Assembly: GCF_019175365.1 (NCBI RefSeq)
Contig: NZ_CP059572.1
Location: 2,356,001-2,420,000 of the forward strand
Source: Actinomadura graeca
Lineage (GTDB): Bacteria; Actinomycetota; Actinomycetes; Streptosporangiales; Streptosporangiaceae
Length of the DNA: 64,000 nt
Direction of reading: 5' to 3'
Below, piece after piece: positions 7,564-16,528 of the stretch; position 1 is the stretch's first letter; each line of letters begins with the position of its first letter. Below the pieces are notes generated by a model. The model saw only the letters and a list, made by a program, of their open reading frames with translations. It had not been told where the DNA came from and did no database searches. The position numbers were made by a program, and so were the translations under genes.

Positions 7564-10500
7564 CCCGCCGCGAGGGCGAGGTGACCCAGCACGGGACCGC
7601 CTACGGTTTCGCGCGGATCTTCCAGGTCGCCGGGGACATGGTCGTCCACGAGGGCGGCGGGCCCGCCCGGGGAGCGCCGGGCGAACGCGTACGCCGCCGG
7701 TGGACCGTCCTGGCCTGCGGGTTCGTCCTCGTCGCGGCCCTTCTGCCCTTCGCGCCCCTACCCGCGTGGCCGCGGTACGGGACGGCGGCGGCGCTCGCGC
7801 TGGCGGCGGGCCTCGGCCGGTGGGAGATCGCGCGCCGGGCACGCACGCGCCTGCTCGGCGACCTGCTGTCGGTCGTCGCGCCGGGCGGGAGGCCGCCCGC
7901 GGCCACCGACGTCAACCCGTACCGGATCGGCGTGTCGCGCTCCCGATACGCCGGCGACGGGCCGCGGCTGGGCTACGTGCCGGAACGCGATACCTACATC
8001 CCCCGGCACCCGTTCGACGCCGATCTCGACGCGGCGATCACCGGCGCCCGCGACCACATCGTGCTGGTCGTGGGCGGCGCGAAGGCGGGCAAATCGCGCA
8101 CCGCCTGGGAGGCCGTGCGGCGGCTGCCCCGCGCCGCGGTCCTCGTCCCGCGGCCGGGACGGCTCGCCTCGCTGCGGCGGTGCGGGCGCCTCCGGGCGCG
8201 CCGCCGGGGCCCCCTGGTCCTGTGGCTGGACGACCTGGGCCTGTACCTGACCGGCGACGAACGCCTCACCGACGCCCTCCTCCTGTGGCTCCGGCGGCGC
8301 CACCCGGGGCTCGTCGTCGTCGCCACGATGACGAGCCGGGCCTACTGGGACGTCCTCGACCCCGACCCGGCGGCCCCCGCCGCCGACACGCTCAAGGTCG
8401 TCGAGGAGGCGACGGTGCTGAGCCTGTCCCCCGGCCTGACACCCGGTGAGCTGGAGCAGGCCAGGCGGCTCTACCCGGACGAGGTCTTCCAGCGCGGGCC
8501 GGGCGAGGAGCTCGTCGCGGCCTGGGCGCACGACGAGCTGTACGAGCTGGGCCCGGACGACCCGGCGCGGTGGGCGGTGATCCGCGCGGCGATCGACTGG
8601 CGGCGCGCCGGGATCGGCCGTCCCGTCCCGGGCCGGGCGCTGGCCCGGATCGTCCCGCACTACCTGGCGGCGGAGCGCGGCACGGACCGCTTCCCCGCGG
8701 CCGCCCGGCTGGAGGAGGGCCTGGCATGGGCCCTGACCGTCCCGAAGGACTCGCCGGCGAAGGCGCTGGAGCAGGTCGAGGAGGAACCCGAGCCGTCCTA
8801 CACCGCGTTCGACTATCTCGTCGAGCGGGCCGACCGGACCGGGTCGGCGGGCCGGGGACCGCTGCCTATCCCCGCGGCGGCCTGGGCGGAGATCGTGGCG
8901 CACGCCGCCCCGGAGGACGTGCCCGCCGTGATCCGGAGCGCGCGGCGGCGCGGGGCCGGGGAGGCGGTGCTGTCCGCGGCGCTGGAGCGGCTCCGCGCGC
9001 TGCGCCCCGGCGACACGGCACCGGAGCGGCTCCCCGGCGGGCTGGAGGAGCGGCTGCATGACTACCTCGGCCGGCTGGCGGGGCATCCCGACCTGCCGGA
9101 GCCGGAGCACGTGCCGCTGGAGCTGCCGGTCCGGCGGCGCACGGACCTGGACGTGCGGCTCGGGCTGGAGCCGCCCGCCGGGGTCCGCCCGCCCGAACGG
9201 CTCGGCGCCATCGCGGCCATCCGGGAGGCGCGGCGATGCGTCCTGCTGGGCGACCCGGGGTCGGGCAAGACGACGACGCTGCGAATCCTGCTGGACGCCT
9301 TCGCGGCCGAGTCCTCCGCGTCCGGGCACATCCCCGTCTACGTCTGGCTCCCCCGCGGCGGCGGGACAGGCGGGACGGCGTCCGAGCGCGTGGAGCGCCT
9401 CATCGGCGACGCGTTCCGCCGCACGCACCCGGGGATCACCGACGCGGACGTGCGGGCGCTGCTCGACCGCGGGCGGCTGGCGCTGCTGTTCGACGGGCTC
9501 AACGAGATCGGCGCGGCGCACGCCGGCGCGTTCCTCGACGGGCTCGCGGAGGTGCTGGACGGGCACGACGAGCACATCGTCATCATCGCCACCCGGACCC
9601 ACGGCTTCGAGTCGCGGTTCGCCGACCGCCCGTTCGGCGTCCTGCAGCTGCTGGAGCTGGACTACCCCGACGGCGTGCGCGCGTTCGTCGCGGCGCGGCT
9701 CGCGCCGGGCGACGCCGACGGGATGATGGCGGCCCTGGACGCGCGGGCGCCGCTGCGGCGGCTGGCGCTCAACCCGCTGCTGCTCCATCTGATGGTCACC
9801 GCCTACGGCACCGCGGGACGGCTCCCCGGGAGCCGCGCCCGGCTGCTCGACACGATCGTCCGGGAACTGCTGGACGACCCGGCCCAGCACGCGCTCCTCG
9901 CGAGGCTCGGGTACGAGATGCGGCTCAAGGGCCTGGAGCTGACGACCGGCCAGGCCGAGGAGACGTGCGGCGCCGCGCTCGGCGGCCTCGTCCGGACCCC
10001 GCTGCTGCTGCGGGACGCGGACACCGGCCGCGTCCGCTTCTGGCATCAGACGTTCCAGGAGTACTTCGCGGCGTCCCACGTCAGCGGCGACCTGCGCCGC
10101 TACCTGCGCCGGCACGGTCGCGACCCGGCGTGGCGGGAGGTGCTGGCGCTCGCCGCCGGGCTGCTGCCGGAGGACGACGCCTACCGCTGCGTCGTGCGGA
10201 TGTGGCGCCGGGACCGGCTCCTCGCGGTCACGGGCCTGAGCAGCATCGAACGCTACGACGGGCCCCGCTGGGACAGGCTGCGGCAGCGGTTCGCGGTGCG
10301 GCTGCGGCGGCGGATCACGGTCATCGTCGGCTGGCAGCGCGGCTACCCCTACGTGCTGACGGCCTGCTACGGCTCGGCGCTCTGGCTCGTCCCGGGCTCG
10401 GTGATCGACTCCCTGCCAGGCGGCGTGCTCACGGTCGTGCCGATCGGGCTCATCGCGCTCGTCGCGTTCTTCCGCCTCTACGCGTCCGTCCTGCTGCGCT

Positions 10501-11075
10501 TCGAAAAGGTCACGGTCAGGCGCCACATACGGCCGGGGATCACCGCGCTGCGCATGCTGGACGACGTCGGCGCCACCCGCCTGCTGACGGAGCTCAAGGC
10601 GGCCATCGCCGACGACTTCACGGTCGGGAAGCTGACCCGTGCCGCCCTCGCCAACCAGCTCTTGCCGCGCTCGCGGACGCTGCGGGAGCTGGAACTGCGG
10701 CTGGCCTCCCCCGAGACCCGGCTGGAGGCCGTCGAGCACCTCGGGGATCTGGCGTCACCGGCCGCGATGGGGATGTTGCGCGACCTGCTGGACGGCCCGG
10801 ACCTCGACGACCTCACCCACGCCGCCGTCATACGCGAGCTGCTCCGGTACGCGCGGACCACGGGCGAGCCGACCGGCGACCTCGAACAGCGGCTCCGCGA
10901 GCAGGCCGGAGGCGCGGGATCCTACGTCAGGCGCCGGCGGGCGTACCGGGCGCTGCGCGACCTCGGCGCCGACGCCGCCCCGCCGAGCCGGTGGGGCGAC
11001 CCGAGGCTGGCGGCTCTTCTGGCCGTCCTCGCCGTGGTGTCGGGCCTCTACTGGTACTGGACGGGAGTGCGTTGA
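7560..11075 (+). CDS. Membrane-associated NACHT-type STAND ATPase with two P-loops
   Basis: About 1,171 residues from GTG 7560, whose last bases overlap the previous stop; GTG 7581 has a better GAGG and is an alternative. Order: IFQVAGD motif at residues 20-26; hydrophobic segment about 47-80; first P-loop GGAKAGKS near 171-178 with Walker B LVLWLDDL near 220; long helical part; second, NACHT-type, P-loop GDPGSGKTT near 564 with Walker B LALLFDGLNE near 641; the NACHT-typical WHQTFQEYFAA near 830; two more hydrophobic stretches around 928-980; HEAT-like helices; and a terminal TM at about 1150-1168. STAND NTPases are signal-dependent switches in programmed cell death and defence. No fused nuclease or protease domain is seen, so the effector is probably the coupled small gene. 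Confidence 0.85.
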   Translation: MTRREGEVTQHGTAYGFARIFQVAGDMVVHEGGGPARGAPGERVRRRWTVLACGFVLVAALLPFAPLPAWPRYGTAAALALAAGLGRWEIARRARTRLLGDLLSVVAPGGRPPAATDVNPYRIGVSRSRYAGDGPRLGYVPERDTYIPRHPFDADLDAAITGARDHIVLVVGGAKAGKSRTAWEAVRRLPRAAVLVPRPGRLASLRRCGRLRARRRGPLVLWLDDLGLYLTGDERLTDALLLWLRRRHPGLVVVATMTSRAYWDVLDPDPAAPAADTLKVVEEATVLSLSPGLTPGELEQARRLYPDEVFQRGPGEELVAAWAHDELYELGPDDPARWAVIRAAIDWRRAGIGRPVPGRALARIVPHYLAAERGTDRFPAAARLEEGLAWALTVPKDSPAKALEQVEEEPEPSYTAFDYLVERADRTGSAGRGPLPIPAAAWAEIVAHAAPEDVPAVIRSARRRGAGEAVLSAALERLRALRPGDTAPERLPGGLEERLHDYLGRLAGHPDLPEPEHVPLELPVRRRTDLDVRLGLEPPAGVRPPERLGAIAAIREARRCVLLGDPGSGKTTTLRILLDAFAAESSASGHIPVYVWLPRGGGTGGTASERVERLIGDAFRRTHPGITDADVRALLDRGRLALLFDGLNEIGAAHAGAFLDGLAEVLDGHDEHIVIIATRTHGFESRFADRPFGVLQLLELDYPDGVRAFVAARLAPGDADGMMAALDARAPLRRLALNPLLLHLMVTAYGTAGRLPGSRARLLDTIVRELLDDPAQHALLARLGYEMRLKGLELTTGQAEETCGAALGGLVRTPLLLRDADTGRVRFWHQTFQEYFAASHVSGDLRRYLRRHGRDPAWREVLALAAGLLPEDDAYRCVVRMWRRDRLLAVTGLSSIERYDGPRWDRLRQRFAVRLRRRITVIVGWQRGYPYVLTACYGSALWLVPGSVIDSLPGGVLTVVPIGLIALVAFFRLYASVLLRFEKVTVRRHIRPGITALRMLDDVGATRLLTELKAAIADDFTVGKLTRAALANQLLPRSRTLRELELRLASPETRLEAVEHLGDLASPAAMGMLRDLLDGPDLDDLTHAAVIRELLRYARTTGEPTGDLEQRLREQAGGAGSYVRRRRAYRALRDLGADAAPPSRWGDPRLAALLAVLAVVSGLYWYWTGVR

Positions 11076-11782
11076 GTCCTACCACCCTGGCGTTCCGGGC
11101 GTTCGTGCTGAGCGTCGTGCTCGCCGCCGTGCTCGACATGCTCATCAGCCAGAAGCTGCGCCCACGCACGACGAGGCTCACCGGCCCGCACGCGTGGTGG
11201 GCGCTGGCCGGTCCGGTGCGGCTGCTGCTCGGGCCCACGGCGGCGGAGTTCATGCGGTCCCGGACGTTCCTCTTCCCCGTCACCGAGCTGCTGTTCGGCG
11301 GCGGGGTCCTGCTCGCCCTCCGGGTCCTCGGCCCGGGCCCCCAGTTCGCGCGCGCCGTGATCTTCCTTCTGCTCGCCGTCCCGCTCCTGGTGATCCCGGC
11401 GCTGGCCGAGCACGCCTGGACACCGTCCGCCCTCACGTACCCGGGGATCGCCGCCGGGATCGCCTCGGGCACCCTGCTCGGCGCGGACGGCCTCGTCAGC
11501 GTGTGCGTGGCCGCAGGGGCGGCGGCCGCCGTCATGGTCGGCCTGTTCCTGCTCCGCCCGGACGCCATCGGCCTCGGCGCGGTCAAGGCCACCGTCCTGG
11601 TGGGCGCCTTCTGCGGATGGCCCGGCGCGGCCGCCGCCTATGCCGCCGCCATCGCCATGGCCATGCTCACGACCCTCGCCCTCCTCCTCGCCGGACGGGT
11701 GACCGGCGAGAGCCAGATCCCGCTGACACCGTTCCTCATGGCCGGTGGATTCACCGCCCTCCTCTGCCTCCCCCCGGGCTAG
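11072..11782 (+). CDS. Prepilin-peptidase (A24)-like membrane protein lacking catalytic aspartates
   Basis: A 236-residue polytopic protein. TTG 11072 is taken as start because it overlaps the NACHT stop (TTGA) and has GGGAG 4 bp upstream; GTG 11105 is an alternative. Six to seven hydrophobic segments are visible. The second half follows the A24 prepilin peptidase pattern: TPSALTYPGIAAGI corresponds to the IPN/LTYP region, GLGAVKATVLVGAFCGWPG to the GxGDxK-G-GW block, and IPLTPFL to the terminal IPFGPFL. Both catalytic Asp positions are changed: the Asp seven residues before the Pro is Leu, and the GxGD Asp is Ala. It is therefore probably not a protease; a membrane scaffold or sensor role in the NACHT operon is inferred. 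Confidence 0.7.
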   Translation: MSPTTLAFRAFVLSVVLAAVLDMLISQKLRPRTTRLTGPHAWWALAGPVRLLLGPTAAEFMRSRTFLFPVTELLFGGGVLLALRVLGPGPQFARAVIFLLLAVPLLVIPALAEHAWTPSALTYPGIAAGIASGTLLGADGLVSVCVAAGAAAAVMVGLFLLRPDAIGLGAVKATVLVGAFCGWPGAAAAYAAAIAMAMLTTLALLLAGRVTGESQIPLTPFLMAGGFTALLCLPPG

Positions 11783-11795
11783 GATCCGCGTCAAG

Positions 11796-13202
11796 ATGGC
11801 CGTTCGCCGCCGCGCCTCACGGACGCTCGCCACCGGCTCCGCGATCTCGACCCTCGGGTCCGCAGGGATGGGTGTCGCGAGCCCGCTCCTCGTGCTGTTC
11901 ATGACGCGCTCACCGATCCTCACGGGCCTCACCGTCGCCGCAGGGCTCATCCCCCCGTTCCTCCTCGGCCCGCTGGCCGCGGCGATGGCGGACCGGGTGG
12001 ACCCCAGGAGATCGCTGGTCATGATCCATATGGCCCGCATCCTCACGTCACAGACGCTGGGCATTGCCTTTCTCTTGGTCGAAGAGCCGGTGTGGCCGCT
12101 CATCATCGCGACCTTCCTGAACGCGTGCTGGGAGTGCTTCCGCACGGCGGCGGAGGCGGAGGCGCTGAGGCAATTCATTCCGCAGGATGTCTTTCCGGAG
12201 GCCCTGGCCAGGAGTGAGATCTATCCCAAGGTCATGGCCATCCCGGGCCGCGTGCTCGGGGGCGTCCTCCTGAGCCTCAACGCCGCCCTTCCCGTCCTCT
12301 TCGACGCGGTGACGTCTCTCGCCTCCCTTGCGATCACCCTGCGGCTTTCACGCACCGGAGTCCGGCGGGCCTCTCTGCCTCACCGACCGGGCCGATCGTC
12401 GCGCGCCTCTCTGCCGGGGGCGGCGACGCTGGACGGTCTCAGGATCATCGGCCGCGACCCCTTTCTCGGCGCCGCCGCCATCGCCTGCTCGACGGCCGTG
12501 TTCCTCGTCCAGGCCGTCCCTCTGCTCCTGCTCGACACGGCCGTCCGGCAGACCATGCCGCCCGCGCTCATCGGCGTTCTTTTCGCCCTGCCCGCGGTCG
12601 CAGGAGTGGCGGGCTGGCTGGCCGCGCCGAGGATCCATCAGATCCTGCCGGAACGGTCGTTCCTCCTCGCCTGCTTCCTGACCTGGGCGCCGCTGCTGTT
12701 TGTGGTGAGCGGGACGCTTCGTCAACCTCTCACCGCAATGCTGGCCTGGGCGATGTGCAATTTCGTCGGAACGCAGATCAATGTGGTGCTCGCGGTCCAT
12801 CGGATCGCTTCGGTTCGGCCGGAACGTCTCGGCCGGGTGATGCGGGCCGACAGATTGCTGACCGCGGGGGCGACCGCCCTGGGCTCGCTCATCGCCGGAT
12901 ACGCCGTCGCCGGATTCGGCCCGCGGATGACCGCGCACATCGCGGCAGGCGGCACCTTCGCCATCGCCGTGCTGCTGGCGGTCTTCTTCCTCGCGTCCCG
13001 GTTCCTCGGGAACCGGTCGGCGGTTTCGGCGGTGGCACTGGTCCCGTCCGTGGTGCGTGCGCGCTGGAGGAGCGGGCAGGGCGAGGGCGGGTTCATCGTC
13101 GTCGGACGGCTCTGGCGGAGAGCGTCCGTCCCTCGCGCTTCGAGCATGGTGGGGGGCAGGGCGGCGGCTGATACGCCTGCCGTCAGGGCGTCACCGCTGT
13201 GA
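11796..13202 (+). CDS. MFS transporter (MFS_3-like exporter)
   Basis: A 468-residue permease beginning at ATG 11796, 13 bp after the preceding stop, hence probably the last gene of the NACHT operon. About 10-12 hydrophobic helices are present, with an MFS A-like loop MADRVDPRRSL between helices 2 and 3 and a charged central loop (residues 185-215). The closest family type is the MFS_3/enterobactin-exporter-like group, whose members export drugs or siderophores; substrate unknown. The last 60 residues are a polar, poorly conserved tail. Its 3' end overlaps the convergent MHYT gene by 12 bp. GC content in the gene middle is lower than in its neighbours. Confidence 0.8.
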   Translation: MAVRRRASRTLATGSAISTLGSAGMGVASPLLVLFMTRSPILTGLTVAAGLIPPFLLGPLAAAMADRVDPRRSLVMIHMARILTSQTLGIAFLLVEEPVWPLIIATFLNACWECFRTAAEAEALRQFIPQDVFPEALARSEIYPKVMAIPGRVLGGVLLSLNAALPVLFDAVTSLASLAITLRLSRTGVRRASLPHRPGRSSRASLPGAATLDGLRIIGRDPFLGAAAIACSTAVFLVQAVPLLLLDTAVRQTMPPALIGVLFALPAVAGVAGWLAAPRIHQILPERSFLLACFLTWAPLLFVVSGTLRQPLTAMLAWAMCNFVGTQINVVLAVHRIASVRPERLGRVMRADRLLTAGATALGSLIAGYAVAGFGPRMTAHIAAGGTFAIAVLLAVFFLASRFLGNRSAVSAVALVPSVVRARWRSGQGEGGFIVVGRLWRRASVPRASSMVGGRAAADTPAVRASPL

Positions 13203-14060
13203 CGGCGGGCCTCCGCCGAACCACTCGCCCGCCTGCCTCTCGCCGCCCGGCGGGACGCCCGGTGAGCGCGCGGGCGGCTGCGATGCCGCCCTCCGGTCGC
13301 GGAGCTGGCGTTCCAGCTCGGCCATGTAGGCGACCTCGTTCTCGCTCGGGTACACCGAGACGATCACCAGCAGGGCGACCGCCACGATGCTGACGCCGAC
13401 GATCAGGGGCATCAGCAGGTTCCCGGCCTGGGCGCCGGACGCCGGGTCCGCGCCCGGCAGCGACCGCACCCGCATGGCCGCCATCCCGGTGTAGTGCATC
13501 CCGGAGACGGCCACGCCCATGATCAGGGCGGCGCCGACGGTCGCGGCGGTGCGGCGGACCCGCAGGGTGAACCAGAGCGCGGCGCTGGCCGCCACGACGG
13601 CGATCACCACGGAGAGCAGCACGATGCCGGGCTGGTAGGAGACGTCCGCGGGCATGTTCATGGCGGCCATGCCGGCGTAGTGCATGCTGGCCACGCCGAG
13701 CCCGGTGATGATGCCCGCCGGGAGGATGAAGCGCGCCTTCTCGCCGCCGAACCCGACCAGGAACATCCCGACCCCGACGACCCCGATCGCGATGACGGCG
13801 CTGAACAGCGTGAGGGGGACGTTGTAGCGGATGTCCATGCCGCCCACGCTGAACCCGAGCATCGCGATGAAGTGCATGACCCAGACGCCGGTGCCGCCGA
13901 TGGACACCGCCGCGAGCGCCAGCCACGACGCCTGCGACCGTCCCGTGGCCACCCGCGCCCGGGACGTGCATTGCAGCCCGAGTAGCGCCCCGACGAAGGA
14001 CATCACGTAGGCGGCGATCGGGGTGAGCGGCCCATAGGTGAAGTGATGAACGTGTGTCAT
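13191..14060 (-). CDS. MHYT-domain integral membrane sensor
   Basis: A 289-residue membrane protein with seven predicted helices. The MHYT signature occurs three times: MHFIAM in the second helix, MHYAGM in the fourth and MHYTGM in the sixth. In characterised relatives the Met and His residues are thought to bind copper and sense oxygen, CO or NO. Unlike many MHYT proteins it has no fused GGDEF, EAL or kinase output domain; it ends in a charged coiled stretch (SENEVAYMAELERQLRDRR) and a Pro/Gly-rich cytoplasmic tail, so it probably signals through a partner. ATG 14060 (MTHVHHFTYG) is the start conserved in stand-alone MHYT proteins. Confidence 0.9.
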   Translation of the reverse strand: MTHVHHFTYGPLTPIAAYVMSFVGALLGLQCTSRARVATGRSQASWLALAAVSIGGTGVWVMHFIAMLGFSVGGMDIRYNVPLTLFSAVIAIGVVGVGMFLVGFGGEKARFILPAGIITGLGVASMHYAGMAAMNMPADVSYQPGIVLLSVVIAVVAASAALWFTLRVRRTAATVGAALIMGVAVSGMHYTGMAAMRVRSLPGADPASGAQAGNLLMPLIVGVSIVAVALLVIVSVYPSENEVAYMAELERQLRDRRAASQPPARSPGVPPGGERQAGEWFGGGPPSQR

Positions 14061-14451
14061 GAAGCGCGCCCCCGATGATTCCGTCCCGCGGCTGACGGTA
14101 AGCCCGCGCGAACTTGCCGAGAGGGTATCCGCGAATCCGGGCGGCCTAGCGTGGCCTATAGGGGACATTCGGTGACAGTAGGCAGGTAACGGTAACGTCA
14201 GAGCGTTCTGGACCGATACAAAGGGCTCGCATGACGCCCCTGGCGCCCGGACGGCGGCACCGCGGCGGGCGGCGGAACCCCATGGCACTGGGCGACCGGC
14301 GCTGAGCTGGCGAAACAGGAGTCCATTACGTCACACGGATATCGTTTCATCCAGCGGAACGGGCGTAACCCCCGCTGGCCGCTTCCGGCCTCCTGGCGGG
14401 TGGTGACCGGCCAGCTCAGGAATGATCTTGATGCGGGGTGTGCCGCTGTGG
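14061..14451. other. Intergenic region upstream of the MHYT gene
   Basis: This 391-bp gap lies between the MHYT start and the stop of the next minus-strand gene. I see no convincing gene in it. It has a short direct repeat (GGTAACGGTAACG around 14190) that may be part of a promoter or operator, and a dyad GCTGGCCG (14374-14381) / CGGCCAGC (14408-14415) that could act as a terminator for the upstream gene. Confidence 0.4.
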
Positions 14452-15549
14452 CTACTGTCCGCCGTCGTCCCTGAGCAGCAGGGTGGCCGCGCGGCCCTTC
14501 TCCCCGGCCGCCCAGCAGGAGCGGTCGGGCGCGCAGTCGACGGTGTCGAAGCTGCCGGTGTCGAAGCGCGTCCAGGTCCGCCCGGCGTCGAGCGTGCCGT
14601 CGCTGCCCGTCGGGCCCACCGCGAGCGCGGCCGGGCCCGTGTACACCGGCCACACCACGCCGGACCTGTACTCGGCCGGGGGACGCGGCGCCGGGCGCCA
14701 TGTGCGACCCCCGTCGGAGGTGGTCGCGGCCGCGGACGGGGACGGCTCCCCCGGGCGGTAGTCGCCGCCCACCGCGATCCCGTGCCGCCTGTCGCGGAAC
14801 GCGACCGCGAACACGCCCTGCGACGCGCTGCTCGGCAGGGGCGTGTCGGCCACGGTCCAGGTGCGGCCCCGGTCCCGGGAGTGGAACACCCGCGCCTTGG
14901 ACGCGCCCCCGGTCGCGAGCCACACGTCCCGCCGCCCCTGGCTCACCAGGCACTGCCCGCTGGCGGCGAACGCGGCCTCGCCCGGCAAGGCGTCCGGCAT
15001 GCCCGTGTTGGGGAGCACCTTCCAGCTGCGCCCGCCGTCGCGGGTGGAGATGATGCGGAAGCGCCCGTCGACGGGGTCGCTGACGGCGAGCCCGTGGCGC
15101 CGGTCGAAGAACGTCATGCAGTCGTAGAACGCGCGGGGCTCGTCGTTCTTGAAGGCGAGCTCCCAGGTCCGGCCGCCGTCGGAGGTCCGGTAGACGCGTG
15201 ACGCCTCGCCCTCGCCGATCGCCAGCACCACGGCCCGGTCGGCGCCGGACGCCTCGATGTCGCGGAACTCCAGCCCCGCGGCGTCGGGCGGGCCGGTCGT
15301 GCGCCAGGTGCGTCCGGCGTCGGTCGTCCGCAGGACGGTGCCGCCGCTGCCCGCCGCCCAGGCGACCTTCCGGCTGACCGCCGCGAGACCGCGCAGCCGC
15401 GAGTCCGTCCCGGTCGGCGTGGACCGCCATGTCGGCGCGGGACGGGCCGACGGCCCGGCGGAGGCGGCACCGGCGGTGCCGGGGACCGTGAGGGACGCCG
15501 CGATCACGCACACGCCGGCGAGGGAGGACATCCGGGCGATCGGCTTCAT
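14452..15549 (-). CDS. Secreted BNR/Asp-box beta-propeller protein (YCF48-like)
   Basis: A 365-residue protein from ATG 15549, with a signal peptide (basic start, hydrophobic core up to about residue 30, PGTAGAASA cleavage region). The mature part contains repeated Asp-box motifs of the form S/T-x-D-G-G-R-T-W (TTDAGRTW, TSDGGRTW, TRDGGRSW, SRDRGRTW, TSDGGRTW, TLDAGRTW), about six, typical of sialidase-type and YCF48/photosystem-assembly-factor-like propellers. The glycosidase catalytic residues of sialidases are not evident, so a binding or scaffolding role outside the cell is more likely than hydrolysis. Two Cys pairs are compatible with an exported fold. No operon partner. Confidence 0.85.
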   Translation of the reverse strand: MKPIARMSSLAGVCVIAASLTVPGTAGAASAGPSARPAPTWRSTPTGTDSRLRGLAAVSRKVAWAAGSGGTVLRTTDAGRTWRTTGPPDAAGLEFRDIEASGADRAVVLAIGEGEASRVYRTSDGGRTWELAFKNDEPRAFYDCMTFFDRRHGLAVSDPVDGRFRIISTRDGGRSWKVLPNTGMPDALPGEAAFAASGQCLVSQGRRDVWLATGGASKARVFHSRDRGRTWTVADTPLPSSASQGVFAVAFRDRRHGIAVGGDYRPGEPSPSAAATTSDGGRTWRPAPRPPAEYRSGVVWPVYTGPAALAVGPTGSDGTLDAGRTWTRFDTGSFDTVDCAPDRSCWAAGEKGRAATLLLRDDGGQ

Positions 15550-15617
15550 GGCCCGCAAGCTAACGAAAGATGATCAACCCGTCCAGCCCCGGAGCGGAGC
15601 GGTGGCGCGGCGGAGGG

Positions 15618-16418
15618 TCAGGCGGGGGCCGGGCGCTCGGCCAGGAGGGTGTACAGGACGGGAAGGTCGTGGCCGCTCACCCGCAGGCGGTGGCGTCCGC
15701 CGGGGCCGGGCGGACGTCCCCAGCCCGGGTCCAGGGGCGTGTCGAGATGCTCCTCCAGGCGGGTGACGCGCAGGCCCGCCGTGACCGCGGCGGTCACGAT
15801 CTCGCCCAGCGAGTGGGCGAACTCGACGGACGTCGTGGGTCCCGTCTCGGTGGCGTACGAGGCGGTCCCGCTGAACTCGTGGGGCCCGTCGAAGGCGTAC
15901 GGGAAGTCCAGGACGAGGGGGTCGAGACCGGCGATCATGCTCGCGAGCGGGTGGCCGTCGATCAGCACGAGGCGCCCGCCGGGCCTGAGCGTCGCGGCGA
16001 CCGAGCGCATCCAGGCGCCGGCGTCGGCGATCCAGCACAGGATGCCGATGGTGGCGTAGGCGAGGTCGAAGCGGCCGTGCAGCGCGGGAGGCAGCGCGGT
16101 GGCGTCGGCCTCGACGAAGCGGACGTCCACGCCGCAGCGGCGGGCCAGGTCGCGTGCCTTCTCCAGGGCCACGGGCGAGAAGTCGGCGCCGGTCACGCGG
16201 GCGCCCCGGCGGGCCAGGGAGATCGAGTCGAAGCCGAGGTGGCACTGGACGTGCAGGACGTCCAGCCCCGTCACGTCCCCGACGGCGGCGTCCTCCACGT
16301 CGGTCAGCGAGTCGGCGCCCGCCAGCAGCGCTTCGCCGTCGTAGTAGGCGTCCTGCCCGTGCGCGGCGGCCCAGACGTCCCAGTTGGCGCGGTTGATCGC
16401 CGCCGATTCGTCGGTCAC
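15618..16418 (-). CDS. Class I SAM-dependent methyltransferase
   Basis: A 266-residue soluble enzyme. Motif I is VLHVQCHLGFDSISLARRG (residues about 54-72) in which the canonical G-x-G-x-G is degenerate to Q-C-H-L-G-F-D, a variant common in the ubiE-like 'methyltransferase domain 25' proteins of actinomycetes. The acidic residue after motif I is in VTGADFSPVALEKA, motif II is FDLAYATIGILCWI and post-II is LRPGGRLVLIDGHP. Substrate unknown; related proteins act on small molecules. It stands alone on the minus strand, divergent from the HAD gene. Confidence 0.85.
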   Translation of the reverse strand: MTDESAAINRANWDVWAAAHGQDAYYDGEALLAGADSLTDVEDAAVGDVTGLDVLHVQCHLGFDSISLARRGARVTGADFSPVALEKARDLARRCGVDVRFVEADATALPPALHGRFDLAYATIGILCWIADAGAWMRSVAATLRPGGRLVLIDGHPLASMIAGLDPLVLDFPYAFDGPHEFSGTASYATETGPTTSVEFAHSLGEIVTAAVTAGLRVTRLEEHLDTPLDPGWGRPPGPGGRHRLRVSGHDLPVLYTLLAERPAPA

Positions 16419-16528
16419 GTGGCGCGAGCGTAGGGAGGCGGCGGCGCCGCGGGCAAACCCTTTTGAGGGCCGTCACGGGCCCGCCGTCCGCGCCCGGGGG
16501 CGGGGCCCCGTGATACAAGGGGGACGGG

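Noticed and set aside
7183..13202. Type IV pilus/competence locus (because of the A24-like protein)
   Set aside because: No pilin, GspE/PilT ATPase or pilus-assembly gene is nearby, and the catalytic Asp residues are missing.
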